A stretch of DNA of 64,000 bases from Belliella pelovolcani (GTDB lineage Bacteria; Bacteroidota; Bacteroidia; Cytophagales; Cyclobacteriaceae): NCBI RefSeq assembly GCF_900156785.1, contig NZ_FTOP01000006.1, positions 1-64,000 of the forward strand, written 5' to 3'. A model generated the notes under the pieces. The model ran no database searches. It was not told where the DNA came from and was given only the letters and a program-made list of their open reading frames with translations. Each line of letters opens with the position of its first letter. Within the stretch, counting starts at the first letter, position 1. Positions 35,167 through 44,462 of this stretch are shown here, piece by piece. Both the position numbers and the translations under genes were made by a program.

Positions 35167-38100
35167 ATGAGACAATTGCTCTACTCTATCTTATTTGTTT
35201 TTGGAATTCAAGGCTTGCAGGCGCAGGAATTGGGATATTATATGCATCCTGATATACATGGGGATGTAATCGTATTCGTAGCTGAGGGGGATTTGTGGAA
35301 GGTAGCTACTTCTGGAGGAAGTGCCACACGCTTGACTACGCATCATGGGGAGGAAATGTCTCCGAAGATTTCACCTGATGGCAAATGGGTGGCTTATGCT
35401 GCTTCGTACGAGGGGCCTACGGAAGTTTACGTGATTCCGATCGATGGGGGTATACCCAAGCGCATGACCTATGAGGCTGCGGCATCGGTTCCTACTGCAT
35501 GGAAATCTGCTGAGGAATTGGCTTATACTACCAATCAGTATGCTACTTTACCAAGACTACAAACCGTCACGATGAATGTCAAAACTGATCATCGGACCAT
35601 ATTACCTTTGGAAATGGCTGCCGAGGGGAGCTTCACCGAAGATGGGAATACTTACTTTTTTGTCAGACCAACTTTTCACAATAATGTCACCAAAAGATAC
35701 GAGGGGGGGACGGCACGACAAGTATGGAAATATACCAATGGCAGCGAAGAGGCTGTAAAGTTGACGCAAAATTATAAAGGAGAGGACCACCACCCTACTT
35801 TTCATCAAGGAAGGGTTTACTTTTTATCATCTCGGGATGGGATACAAAATGTATGGTCTATGCGCAGTGATGGTGGAGACTTGAAGCAACATACCAAGCA
35901 GGATACTTATGATGTTCGGGAGATGTCCTTTCACGGCAACTTGATGGTCTATCGTGTTGGAGCTGATCTTTATTTGCATCAATTGCAAGAGGGAACTGAG
36001 CAAAAATTGGAGGTTCGTTTGAGTTCTGATTTTGAGCAAATGCGAGAGAAATGGGTCACCAATCCTGAGAGTTATATTTCGGGCATTTCTGTGAGCAATG
36101 ACGGAGATTATGTAGCCTTGACTGCCAGGGGTAGAAGTTTTGTGTTGCCAGCGAAGGAAGGTCGCTTGGTGAGATTGGATAGAAAAGATGGAGTTAGGTT
36201 TAGGGATGCAGTCTTTGCGCCCGATGGAAAGTCTATTTATGTGTTTTCAGATGAAAGTGGAGAATTTGAGATTTTTGAATATGATAGCAAGGGCTTAGCC
36301 TCAGGAAAGCAACTGACCAAAGATGGCAAGACTTTGAGATTCAATTTGACTCCTTCTCCCGATGGAAAGCGATTGGCCTACACCGATTTGAACAGGGACT
36401 TGTGGATCATGGAGTTGGCTAGCCAAAAACAGGTGAAGGTTTCTACCAATCGCGAGGGAATCAGTGGATCCATGGCTTGGTCACCAGATAGTCAGTGGCT
36501 GGCTTATGCGCAGACAGCTTCCAATACATTTTCACAATTGTTTGCCTATGAGTTCAATACGAGCAAAAGGATTGCTTTGACGACAGACAAGGCCAATAGC
36601 AGCAACCCGCAATGGAGTCCTGATGGGAATTGGATTTATTTCCTTTCAGATAGAAATTTTGAGACTAAAGTAGGCTCCCCTTGGGGTACGCGACAGCCCG
36701 AGCCTTACTGGCATAAGCAGATGAAGATTTACCATATTTCTTTGAAAAAAGATGTTGTATCACCTTTCCATTTCAATCATGAATTGAAGGCGAAGCCTGC
36801 GAGTGAGGAGAAAAAATCTGAGGGAACTGTCAAAGTGGTCATAGAGGAGGAAGGTTTGCTGAATCGGTTGAGAGAAGTTCCTGTTCCTGCGGGCAACTAT
36901 CGTAACCTGGTCGTGACAGACAAGGCATTGTACTATCTCAATGATGCGGATGATAATGGGAAAAATGCGATCACAATGACAGTGATTGATCCCAAAGCAG
37001 AGCAAAAGACTTTTATAGACAATGTGAGAAGGTTTGTGCCATCTGCCAACAATAAGTATATGTTGGTCACTGTGGGTAGCAATCATCATGTGGTAGAATT
37101 GAAGACCTCAGCGATCAGCAATCTGTCGGATATGCGTTTGGATTTGAGCAAGTGGAATTTCTCTATAGATCCAAGAGAAGACTGGAAGCAACTGTACACA
37201 GATGCATGGAGGATGGAGCGGGATTATTATTATGATCCAGGCATGCATGGGGTGAATTGGGATAAGATGTATGAAAAATATCTTCCTTTGGCTGAGCGAG
37301 TGACTACAAGGGCAGAGTTGTCCGATGTGATTGGGGAGTTGATTGGAGAATTGTCCGTGTTGCATACAAGTGTTGGTGGGGGTGATTTGAGAAGAGGTTC
37401 TGACAATATCAGCATGGGATTTTTGGGTGCTAGGTTGCGCAAAAACGAGCAATTGAAGGGTTTTCAGATCGAATATATTTATCAATCAGACCCAGATTAT
37501 CCTGATGAGGCTTCACCTCTCTCCCACCCTGATATCAATATCCCTGTGGGTACAGTGATCACCCATGTAGATGGGGAAGCAGTGATTCAAGCACCTGATT
37601 TGAATTATTATTTGAGAGATAAAGCGGGGAAGCAAGTGAGATTGGGTTTGGTTTCGGCCAATGGGAACAAGTTGCCCGATCAGATACTTATACCCATGAA
37701 CTCTAGGGCAGAATCCAATCTGCGGTATAATGATTGGGAATACAGTAGGATGTTGGCTACAGAAGCTGCATCAGATGGAGAGATTGGCTATGTGCATTTG
37801 CGAGCGATGACTACGAGTGATATTTCTCAATGGTACAGAGATTTTTATCCTCAGTTTAAGAAGTCAGGGTTGATTGTAGATGTGCGTCACAATAGAGGAG
37901 GAAATATTGATTCTTTTATCTTAGAAAAGTTGATGCGAGAGGCATTTTTCTATTGGAAAAACAGAGAGGGAGAGCCTTACTGGAATATGCAATATGCCTT
38001 TAGGGGACACTTGGTATTGTTGGTGGATGAATTTACAGCATCTGACGGAGAGGCTTTTGCGGAAGGTTTTAGGAGATTGAAGATGGGTGAATCTATAGGT

Positions 38101-38391
38101 GCCCGCACTTGGGGAGGAGAAGTCTGGCTGAGTGGGGCCAATACACTGAGTGACAATGGAGTAGCTCGTGCCCCGATGATGGGTGTGTATGGAGAAGAGG
38201 GAGAATGGTTGATTGAGGGCGAGGGATTTATTCCTGATATCGAGGTCATCAATCTACCAAAAGCCACCTTTGATGGGAAAGATGCGCAGCTGGAAGCTGC
38301 TATTGAGCATTTGAAGGAATTGATCAAAAAGGATCCTCGTCCTGTTCCAAATCCGCCTGCTTATCCTGATAAGTCGTTTGGGAATAAGTGA
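35167..38391 (+). CDS. Tricorn-type serine protease
   Basis: A 1074-residue exported protein. It has a signal peptide (MRQLLYSILFVFGIQGLQAQ), an N-terminal six/seven-bladed propeller region with repeated ISPDGKWVAY/APDGKSIYVF/SPDSQWLAYA blades to about residue 600, a core domain with WKQLYTDAWRMERDYYYD, the catalytic stretch SVLHTSVGGGD, a PDZ-like domain (GTVITHVDGEAV) and an S41/tricorn C-terminal domain with the nucleophile in FTASDGEAFAEGFR. Tricorn proteases trim peptides. ATG 35167 is used, since only there does a signal peptide begin; 39 extra upstream codons lie in repeat DNA. Confidence 0.88.
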   Translation: MRQLLYSILFVFGIQGLQAQELGYYMHPDIHGDVIVFVAEGDLWKVATSGGSATRLTTHHGEEMSPKISPDGKWVAYAASYEGPTEVYVIPIDGGIPKRMTYEAAASVPTAWKSAEELAYTTNQYATLPRLQTVTMNVKTDHRTILPLEMAAEGSFTEDGNTYFFVRPTFHNNVTKRYEGGTARQVWKYTNGSEEAVKLTQNYKGEDHHPTFHQGRVYFLSSRDGIQNVWSMRSDGGDLKQHTKQDTYDVREMSFHGNLMVYRVGADLYLHQLQEGTEQKLEVRLSSDFEQMREKWVTNPESYISGISVSNDGDYVALTARGRSFVLPAKEGRLVRLDRKDGVRFRDAVFAPDGKSIYVFSDESGEFEIFEYDSKGLASGKQLTKDGKTLRFNLTPSPDGKRLAYTDLNRDLWIMELASQKQVKVSTNREGISGSMAWSPDSQWLAYAQTASNTFSQLFAYEFNTSKRIALTTDKANSSNPQWSPDGNWIYFLSDRNFETKVGSPWGTRQPEPYWHKQMKIYHISLKKDVVSPFHFNHELKAKPASEEKKSEGTVKVVIEEEGLLNRLREVPVPAGNYRNLVVTDKALYYLNDADDNGKNAITMTVIDPKAEQKTFIDNVRRFVPSANNKYMLVTVGSNHHVVELKTSAISNLSDMRLDLSKWNFSIDPREDWKQLYTDAWRMERDYYYDPGMHGVNWDKMYEKYLPLAERVTTRAELSDVIGELIGELSVLHTSVGGGDLRRGSDNISMGFLGARLRKNEQLKGFQIEYIYQSDPDYPDEASPLSHPDINIPVGTVITHVDGEAVIQAPDLNYYLRDKAGKQVRLGLVSANGNKLPDQILIPMNSRAESNLRYNDWEYSRMLATEAASDGEIGYVHLRAMTTSDISQWYRDFYPQFKKSGLIVDVRHNRGGNIDSFILEKLMREAFFYWKNREGEPYWNMQYAFRGHLVLLVDEFTASDGEAFAEGFRRLKMGESIGARTWGGEVWLSGANTLSDNGVARAPMMGVYGEEGEWLIEGEGFIPDIEVINLPKATFDGKDAQLEAAIEHLKELIKKDPRPVPNPPAYPDKSFGNK

Positions 38392-38953
38392 TGGGGGGTT
38401 AGTTGATTAGTTATTAGTTATTGGGGGATTAGGTGATTGCCCCGAGGGGTCGGGGTTGTCGTTAAGCGTTAAACGTTAATGCTTGCCTGCGGCTGCGCGG
38501 TAAGTGTGGGGGTTGTGAATGGTAAGGACTTCTACGTTTGAACGGTTAATCCGCCGCGGCGGACAAGCTATTTAACGGTGAACGGAAAGAGCATTAAGCG
38601 TTAAACGGTAATGCTTGCCTGCGGCTGCGCGGTAAACGTGGGAGTGTGTGAATAGTAAGGACTTCTACGTTTGAACGAATAATCCGCCGCGGCGGACAAG
38701 CTATTTAACGGTGAACGGAAAGAGCGTTAAGCGTTAAACGGTAATGCTTGCCTGCGGCTGCGCGGTAAGCGTGGGAGTGTGTGAATGGTAAGGACTTTTA
38801 CGTTTGAACGGTTAACGATGAACGGTTTTAAGGATTTTAGAATCTCCTGGGGATGCAGCAACATAAATGTTGTAGATTAACGTTAAATAAATCATTGCAG
38901 GTCAACATTCGGCATAGCGATGCGTACTTTTAAGGGAATCTAAATTAGCTTCA
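38392..38953. repeat. Intergenic repeats including a 132-bp tandem array
   Basis: After a CCCCGAGGGGTCGGGG hairpin (38440-38455), bases about 38460-38830 contain nearly three tandem copies of a 132-133-bp unit: marker AATGCTTGCCTGCGGCTGCG starts at 38478, 38610 and 38743. Each unit reads GTTAAGCGTTAAACG, the marker, GTGGGAGTGTGTGAAT, GGACTTCTACGTTTGAACG, the TCCGCCGCGGCGGA palindrome and GGTGAACGGAAAGAGC. The last unit lacks the palindrome. No gene is present. Single copies of parts lie at 23.4-23.9 kb. Confidence 0.85.
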
Positions 38954-39646
38954 ATGAAAAAACTCTTGATTTTTGTTTTCTTGATTTCAAATGGGGCCTT
39001 GGCGCAGGAGTTCCTGTGGGGATTGCAATATAAGCATGGGGTGGCTGTGCAGGATTTCAAAGCTGAATCGGGAAATGTACAGGTTCCTGAATTTGTATTT
39101 TTTTCTACCTATCAGGTTCCGAAGCTTCCCATTGAGATCGGCTTGAGCTTGGGTTATGGCATCTATGGTACTGAACTTGAGAAGCGTAGGGATCTTTATG
39201 TTGGTTTCAATGATGAATTGCGTTTGAGGAGAAATAATAATTTAATTACCGCTGCGGGTATGTTTCGATTTTTTCCACAGGTTTATGGCAAAGCCTTCCC
39301 ATTTTTCGAGGCACAATTGGGAGCTGTATACGCTTATTCTAGGTTTAAGATTAGAGAAACTGCAACTACGGAACCGATAGAAGAGGGTCGAGATATGGGG
39401 AATTGGGCTAGGATGAATCAATTGGGAGGTGGCTTGCTGATCCCCTTAGGAAAAAGTATGAATGGGAACCTTGAAATCAAATTGATGTATCAGAACACTG
39501 GTAGATTGGAATATTTGACAAAAGGAGATGTTCGATTTCGTCCAGACCCAGATGGCAGGGTGAATGGGGAGTTTGAGTATTTCTCCCGCAAGTCTTCATT
39601 GAATATGATACAGCCATCGATTGGGATTACTTTTTACATTGAATAG
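38954..39646 (+). CDS. Outer-membrane beta-barrel protein
   Basis: A 230-residue protein with a signal peptide (MKKLLIFVFLISNGALAQ) and alternating strands ending in an aromatic/charged terminus (IQPSIGITFYIE), as in 8-stranded barrels. No specific family is recognised. It is monocistronic: a good terminator lies about 60 bases after the stop. It may be a porin-like or structural protein of the outer membrane. Confidence 0.7.
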   Translation: MKKLLIFVFLISNGALAQEFLWGLQYKHGVAVQDFKAESGNVQVPEFVFFSTYQVPKLPIEIGLSLGYGIYGTELEKRRDLYVGFNDELRLRRNNNLITAAGMFRFFPQVYGKAFPFFEAQLGAVYAYSRFKIRETATTEPIEEGRDMGNWARMNQLGGGLLIPLGKSMNGNLEIKLMYQNTGRLEYLTKGDVRFRPDPDGRVNGEFEYFSRKSSLNMIQPSIGITFYIE

Positions 39647-39705
39647 CCTTTTGGCATAGAGTTTGAATTGTTGGTGTTAGAATACTAAACCAACTATAAC
39701 AATAG

Positions 39706-39744
39706 AAAAAACAGCCGAAGGAGAAATCCCGAGGCTGTTTTTTT
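39706..39744 (+). terminator. Rho-independent terminator
   Basis: AAAAAACAGCC (39706-39716) pairs with GGCTGTTTTTT (39733-39743) across a 16-base loop that can extend the stem with CCGA/TCGG-like contacts. The T run makes it a good terminator for the outer-membrane barrel gene just upstream. Confidence 0.8.
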
Positions 39745-39773
39745 ATACTTAAGTCTACATGCTAGAGATGGAT

Positions 39774-40033
39774 TAGGGCGTGCTGAAAAATGCCAATTGG
39801 AGAATAAATTCTTTAAATTTTGAAGAATACCCCAGCAAGTTTATTCAATGATATAGCTTGATTTGCGTGCTCTTGAAAATTTCAAAACTCGAAATTTTCA
39901 GGCTAGTCTCAGGCATACCATCCCTGCCTGGCAACTTGACAGGTTCTTCATTGGGCTCAATCGAAGTATAAGTATACATCTTCATTCGCCCACTTTGAAC
40001 CTGGCATACCTGAGACTTTTTCAGCAAGCCCTA
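39774..40033. mobile_element. MITE-like element with 17-bp terminal inverted repeats
   Basis: The ends are TAGGGCGTGCTGAAAAA (39774-39790) and TTTTTCAGCAAGCCCTA (40017-40033), complementary at 16 of 17 positions. TA at each outer end could be a target-site duplication of the Tc1/mariner-IS630 kind. An inner pair GTCTCAGGCATACC (about 39907) and GGCATACCTGAGAC (about 40002) is also complementary at 12 of 14 positions. No transposase is encoded; a 60-codon frame inside (39845-40027) is probably chance. It sits 6 bases after the stop of the lipoprotein gene. Confidence 0.65.
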
Positions 40034-40039
40034 GATTAG

Positions 40040-41230
40040 TCAATCCACAATCTTCACTTTGTAGAACACATTGTAATCTCTTTCTTCTTCGGGGTTTGCA
40101 TTGTCATTGATGTAGATGATGCCATTTTTGTCGAGAAATTCAACTGTGCCATTGACAGGCATCTCGTTAATGACTCCAACTTGCTTTCCATTTTTGACAA
40201 GGATATAATAAGATTTCATGAATTTCATTGCAGCCTCTTTGTATTCATCCGTGTTCCAATATTGCTGTGAAAGAGCTCGCAATTCACTCATTTGAGATGC
40301 AGGAATCCTTAAAGTAAACTGAATCAAGCAATATTCTCCAGCATAAAGTACATTGCCAAAAGCAGGGTAATCACTGTAATTACCTGCATTGTCTGGGGAA
40401 ATTGTAGGTGGCAAGTCCGGCCTTTCGGGGTGCTGGAGTTGAACTTCTGTACGCAGGGAAATTTCTTCTCCTAAATCATAGATGAAAAGTTGTGATCCTG
40501 TTAAGGGTAATAAAGCGTAGGATTTTTTGGAATCATGTAAGGTTACAAAAGATAGGTTGTTTCCTACGAATCGCTGATTTGCTCTTGGCTCCCAGCTTGG
40601 GGGATAGGATTCTAATATTTCATTTTCTTCTGTATCTAGATTATACCGATAAACATTACTGATTTTTTCGTAATAGCCTACACCCAAGGTTTTGGGATCA
40701 CTTTCTTCAGCGGAAAAGAAGTTTAACTCTTCACCAATCATCATCATTTGACCATCCTTCATGTAGGGATGAAAAGTCGTTCTATTATTGTAAATGGTTA
40801 TTCTATAGAGTTCCTTTGCATTGTATGGCACCTTCTTGAGTTGCTTACCCGACAAGTCATATATAAAATAGGAGGTCATTAAGCCTTGGGCTACAAATTT
40901 ATCTTTATCCAAAAATTTGTAACCAAATGCACCATTTCTTCCCAATCCATCAGGTCCATCATTATTTAATTCATAGGATTTTAGCTTTTCTCCCTGTAAG
41001 TCAGTTAGGAAGAGATTCTTATTATTAGAAACCAAAAGAGCCTTTCCAGCATCCACGTCAATATCTTGAATTCTAAGAATTGATAATTCATCGATAACCA
41101 AGGAATCAATCAGTTCAAGTTTGATAAGGTCAATGGGATTGTTGATGCTTTCTTCTTTAATTTGGCTGCAACTGAACGATACCAGATAAATGAGCAAGAG
41201 CGGTAAAAGTAATTTGAATCTTTTTTTCAT
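40040..41230 (-). CDS. Lipoprotein with 6-bladed beta-propeller
   Basis: A 396-residue protein. MKKRFKLLLPLLLIYLVSFSCSQ is a lipoprotein signal with the acceptor cysteine at about residue 21. Blades such as LRIQDIDVDAGKALLVSNNKNLFLTDLQGEKLKSYEL and KFVAQGLMTSYFIYDLSGKQLKKV follow. It resembles the DUF4221/6-bladed propeller lipoproteins of Bacteroidota; the function is not established. ATG 41230 is chosen since the signal peptide starts there and the extra 12 upstream codons do not contribute to it. Confidence 0.7.
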   Translation of the reverse strand: MKKRFKLLLPLLLIYLVSFSCSQIKEESINNPIDLIKLELIDSLVIDELSILRIQDIDVDAGKALLVSNNKNLFLTDLQGEKLKSYELNNDGPDGLGRNGAFGYKFLDKDKFVAQGLMTSYFIYDLSGKQLKKVPYNAKELYRITIYNNRTTFHPYMKDGQMMMIGEELNFFSAEESDPKTLGVGYYEKISNVYRYNLDTEENEILESYPPSWEPRANQRFVGNNLSFVTLHDSKKSYALLPLTGSQLFIYDLGEEISLRTEVQLQHPERPDLPPTISPDNAGNYSDYPAFGNVLYAGEYCLIQFTLRIPASQMSELRALSQQYWNTDEYKEAAMKFMKSYYILVKNGKQVGVINEMPVNGTVEFLDKNGIIYINDNANPEEERDYNVFYKVKIVD

Positions 41231-41294
41231 GATATAAAATTTCATTAACACGCTTATTAGTGTCAAATAAGCATGAATATATGACCCCTAAATC

Positions 41295-41328
41295 AAAAAA
41301 AGATTCGGCGACAACCGAATCTTTTTTT
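41295..41328. terminator. Bidirectional-looking terminator after the RND operon
   Basis: AAAAAAAGATTCGG (41295-41308) pairs fully with CCGAATCTTTTTTT (41315-41328) around a 6-base loop. A runs on one side and T runs on the other give a terminator on both strands; on the - strand it ends the efflux operon whose last gene stops at 41336. Confidence 0.85.
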
Positions 41329-41335
41329 GAATCAC

Positions 41336-44300
41336 TTAAGCCTTCCTCACCTTTCTCCACAAAAACACTGGCAATCCTATAAACACGCCTACAATGCTGA
41401 ATACCAATCCTCCAATGGTTCCGATGGCTAGGGAAAACCAGAATATTTCATTTTGCCCTTCCATGATGAATGGAATCAAACCAAAACAAGTGGACATGAT
41501 GGTCAGCATGATCGGGATGGATTTGCCAGCAGCAGCCTTGATGACATTTCTATTGTAATTCACAGGTCCACCTGACTTCCTATTATTGAGGTCATTGACG
41601 ATAAAGATAGCTGCATTGACCGCTAGTCCTCCCAGCATGACAAATGCTGCCCAACCTCCTTGGTCATAGTAGAAATTGCCCAAAGAGAAGATCAAAAACA
41701 AGCCAATAAAGGAGAGTGGTATGATTGCGATGATGTAAAAGGGTTGTCTCAGGTTCTCAAATAACACAGCGGTAATAAAAAACACTCCTACAATCAAGAC
41801 TGCCATTAGACCATACTGACGTTTGGCTTTGCCATAGTCCCAAGACCAAGTTTGCTTGGTAGCTGTATAGCCAATAGGCATGGCTAGTTTCATTTCATCT
41901 AGCACTTCTGTGAGGTATTCGTCACCAAATTTCCTAGATCCCATGTATTCAAAAGCCACTGAGCGGATGTATTGCCTATCCTCTTTGTAGAGGGAGTTGG
42001 TGGTAAACTCTTTGGCTAAAGTTCCGAAATTGCTTACTTTAAAGATGTTGTTCTCTCCTGTAATTAAGCTCGTCTCTTCCAAGTCGAATTTAGAGAATCT
42101 TTCCGATTGATTTTCTCGGACTACTACCCCATAATTTTTCTCGTCCAAAGTCAAGCTTCCAGAAGTTCCTGTTGGTTTGGATACGTCGTTCAGCGAATTG
42201 ATCAACTGGTATTGGTTGATACCTCCAAGTGCAAGGTTTCTCTGATCTAAGCGTAAGACATACTCCTCTGTTTTGGCTTCATTATAACTAACCCGCTCGT
42301 TGGTATTGACTTCTTGGATTCTTTTATGTTTGAGTAGTTTCTCGGCAAGTACTTCCGACTGTCTCTCGAGTTCGTCATAGTTGTAACCTTTCATGGTTAC
42401 TTGAAAGGAAGGAATCCCTTCTCCTCCTCCGCCAGTGTAGAACCCCTGTCCTACACCATAGATATTCCATCTTGCACCTGACCAGTCTGTGGATTTGACC
42501 GAAAGTCTACCTTTGAGCTGATAAGGAAGCGCTGACTTTTCGTATGCTTCTTTGAAGGTGATTGAAATGCTTGCAAACTGGCCTGATTGGACATTGGTGA
42601 TGAACTGATCTATACCTTCTACACCTTTGAGATATCCCTCAAATTCCCTCATGATGAAGTCCATCTGATCTAAGGTATTGCCAAAAGGTAACCTGGCCTG
42701 CACATTCAGCCTGGTTTTTTCGGCTTCTCTGTAGCCGGATTTTTCGTATACCCCTCGGACAAACATCCTCAAAGATCCACCTAGTGCCTTGTCCACATAA
42801 GGTCTGATTTCTTCTTGATAGAGTGTGGAGCCTATGGTTTTGTTGTACCATTCTTGTCCTTCCCACTTGGCTGGCATGAAAAACACAGGTAAACCAAAAA
42901 GTAGCAACAACATCGTCACAAAGGTCTTTCTATATTTGGCTGTAAAGCTGATGGTCTTGTTATAAAGTCTGAAAGCTTTCACTCTCTTTCTCAATTGGGC
43001 CAAAGTGAGTTGCCTTCCTTTGATCTTTTTACCACCAAATAGCAAAGCATACATGGCTGGGGTAAAAAGCAATGCTACCACAAGGGAAACCCCTAACATG
43101 GTGGCCACTACAATGGAAAACTCGGTGAGGTTTTTTCGCTCCTCTTCAGGTAAGAAGAACACAATCATCAATGCAGCAATTGTAGTCAATGAAGCAGCTA
43201 GCAAAGCGAGAAACACCTTCCTGTTCTTATGCTTGTGCAGGTGATCGATCATGATGATAGCATTGTCCACGATCAATCCAAAGGAAATAGTCAGCCCTGC
43301 TAGGGAATATAGGTGGATGTCTACTTTGAGTAAATAGAGAACGATCCCCGTGATACTCAAATTGACCACAATGCCTAGGAATAGAATGCTGAGGTACTTG
43401 AGGTTTCTGTTGATCAGGAAAATAAAGACTATCAAGATCAAAATAGACAGGCCCGAGCGCTTGTAGATTTTGTTGAGCTCCTTTTCCAAAAACTCTGTAT
43501 CGTCAGTTTCTAGCCGAACCTCAAAACCTGCTGGGAGCAATGGTTTGGCTTCTTCGATGGCAGCTTTGATTTCTTTGGCAAGGATTACCTTGTTGACTCC
43601 ATCACGATTGATGATGGATAGGCTGACGGAGTTATTGCCATTGATTCTGTAATAGGAGCTTGCTTCGGCTTCTTGGATAGTAAGCTTTGCAATGTCTTTG
43701 AGGTAGACTTCCTTTCCTTCGCGGGTTGTGATCAGTAGGTTTTCTACTTGGGACATTTGCTGGAGTGATCGATCCACTTGGATAAAAAGCGTCTCTCCCC
43801 TGGTATTGGTCAATGCTCCTGGATAATTTCTTCCAAAGGCACCATTGATCGCAGACGTCACATCCGATCTTGAAAGCCTCAGCGCTTGCAATTTTTTGAT
43901 ATCATAGTCTACAAAAAGCTGCAAGTCTGTAGCTCCCCTGACGTTGATTTCCTCTATTTCTTCAAACCTATTGAGGGAGGTCTTTAGGACATCCTCAGTG
44001 ATTTTCTTGATTTCAAAAGCAGCAAAGGGGCCATTGATACTGTATATCAAAATGGGATTTTTGACATTGGCCCTACGCTCCGCGGTCTGAGTCACCAATG
44101 GGTAGCTGACATTTTCATCCAAGGATGGGTAGACCTGCCTGATGATGGAGGCCACTTCAAATTTTTTGAACTCCATATCTGTCTCCTTGTCAAATGTCAA
44201 GGTGACATTACCTCCGTTGTATCGGGATACAGACCTGATTTTTTTTAGTTCTGCTAGTTGCGATAAAGCTCCTTCAAGTGGAGAAGTTGCTAGTTTTTCG

Positions 44301-44452
44301 ACCAAGTCAGGGGATGCCTGTCTTACTCCGTAGCTGACTGTGAGTATGGGTTCTTTGTCTCTTGGGTTCAAATCCACGGAGAGTTTGGGTACCAAAGCAA
44401 AGCCAATGACAGCGAGTACAATAAATGATATGATGATTCTAAAAGGTGTCAT
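41336..44452 (-). CDS. RND efflux permease (second of pair)
   Basis: A 1038-residue protein of the AcrB/CusA type: a single N-terminal helix (FRIIISFIVLAVIGFALVP), large periplasmic loops between TM1-TM2 and TM7-TM8, and TM4 with FGLIVDNAIIMIDHLHKHKNRK carrying the proton-relay aspartate. It ends FSIVGVFIGLPVFLWRKVRKA. It lies 10 bases after the other permease and shares its operon. Two unlike permeases with one adaptor suggest a heteromeric pump of the MdtBC kind, or two pumps sharing an adaptor. Confidence 0.9.
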   Translation of the reverse strand: MTPFRIIISFIVLAVIGFALVPKLSVDLNPRDKEPILTVSYGVRQASPDLVEKLATSPLEGALSQLAELKKIRSVSRYNGGNVTLTFDKETDMEFKKFEVASIIRQVYPSLDENVSYPLVTQTAERRANVKNPILIYSINGPFAAFEIKKITEDVLKTSLNRFEEIEEINVRGATDLQLFVDYDIKKLQALRLSRSDVTSAINGAFGRNYPGALTNTRGETLFIQVDRSLQQMSQVENLLITTREGKEVYLKDIAKLTIQEAEASSYYRINGNNSVSLSIINRDGVNKVILAKEIKAAIEEAKPLLPAGFEVRLETDDTEFLEKELNKIYKRSGLSILILIVFIFLINRNLKYLSILFLGIVVNLSITGIVLYLLKVDIHLYSLAGLTISFGLIVDNAIIMIDHLHKHKNRKVFLALLAASLTTIAALMIVFFLPEEERKNLTEFSIVVATMLGVSLVVALLFTPAMYALLFGGKKIKGRQLTLAQLRKRVKAFRLYNKTISFTAKYRKTFVTMLLLLFGLPVFFMPAKWEGQEWYNKTIGSTLYQEEIRPYVDKALGGSLRMFVRGVYEKSGYREAEKTRLNVQARLPFGNTLDQMDFIMREFEGYLKGVEGIDQFITNVQSGQFASISITFKEAYEKSALPYQLKGRLSVKSTDWSGARWNIYGVGQGFYTGGGGEGIPSFQVTMKGYNYDELERQSEVLAEKLLKHKRIQEVNTNERVSYNEAKTEEYVLRLDQRNLALGGINQYQLINSLNDVSKPTGTSGSLTLDEKNYGVVVRENQSERFSKFDLEETSLITGENNIFKVSNFGTLAKEFTTNSLYKEDRQYIRSVAFEYMGSRKFGDEYLTEVLDEMKLAMPIGYTATKQTWSWDYGKAKRQYGLMAVLIVGVFFITAVLFENLRQPFYIIAIIPLSFIGLFLIFSLGNFYYDQGGWAAFVMLGGLAVNAAIFIVNDLNNRKSGGPVNYNRNVIKAAAGKSIPIMLTIMSTCFGLIPFIMEGQNEIFWFSLAIGTIGGLVFSIVGVFIGLPVFLWRKVRKA

Positions 44453-44462
44453 AAGCTATCTA

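Noticed and set aside
39845-40027. 60-codon frame inside the MITE-like element
   Set aside because: It fills most of an element bounded by inverted repeats and covers its inner inverted pair; chance coding is likelier, though related short frames may be annotated in other genomes.
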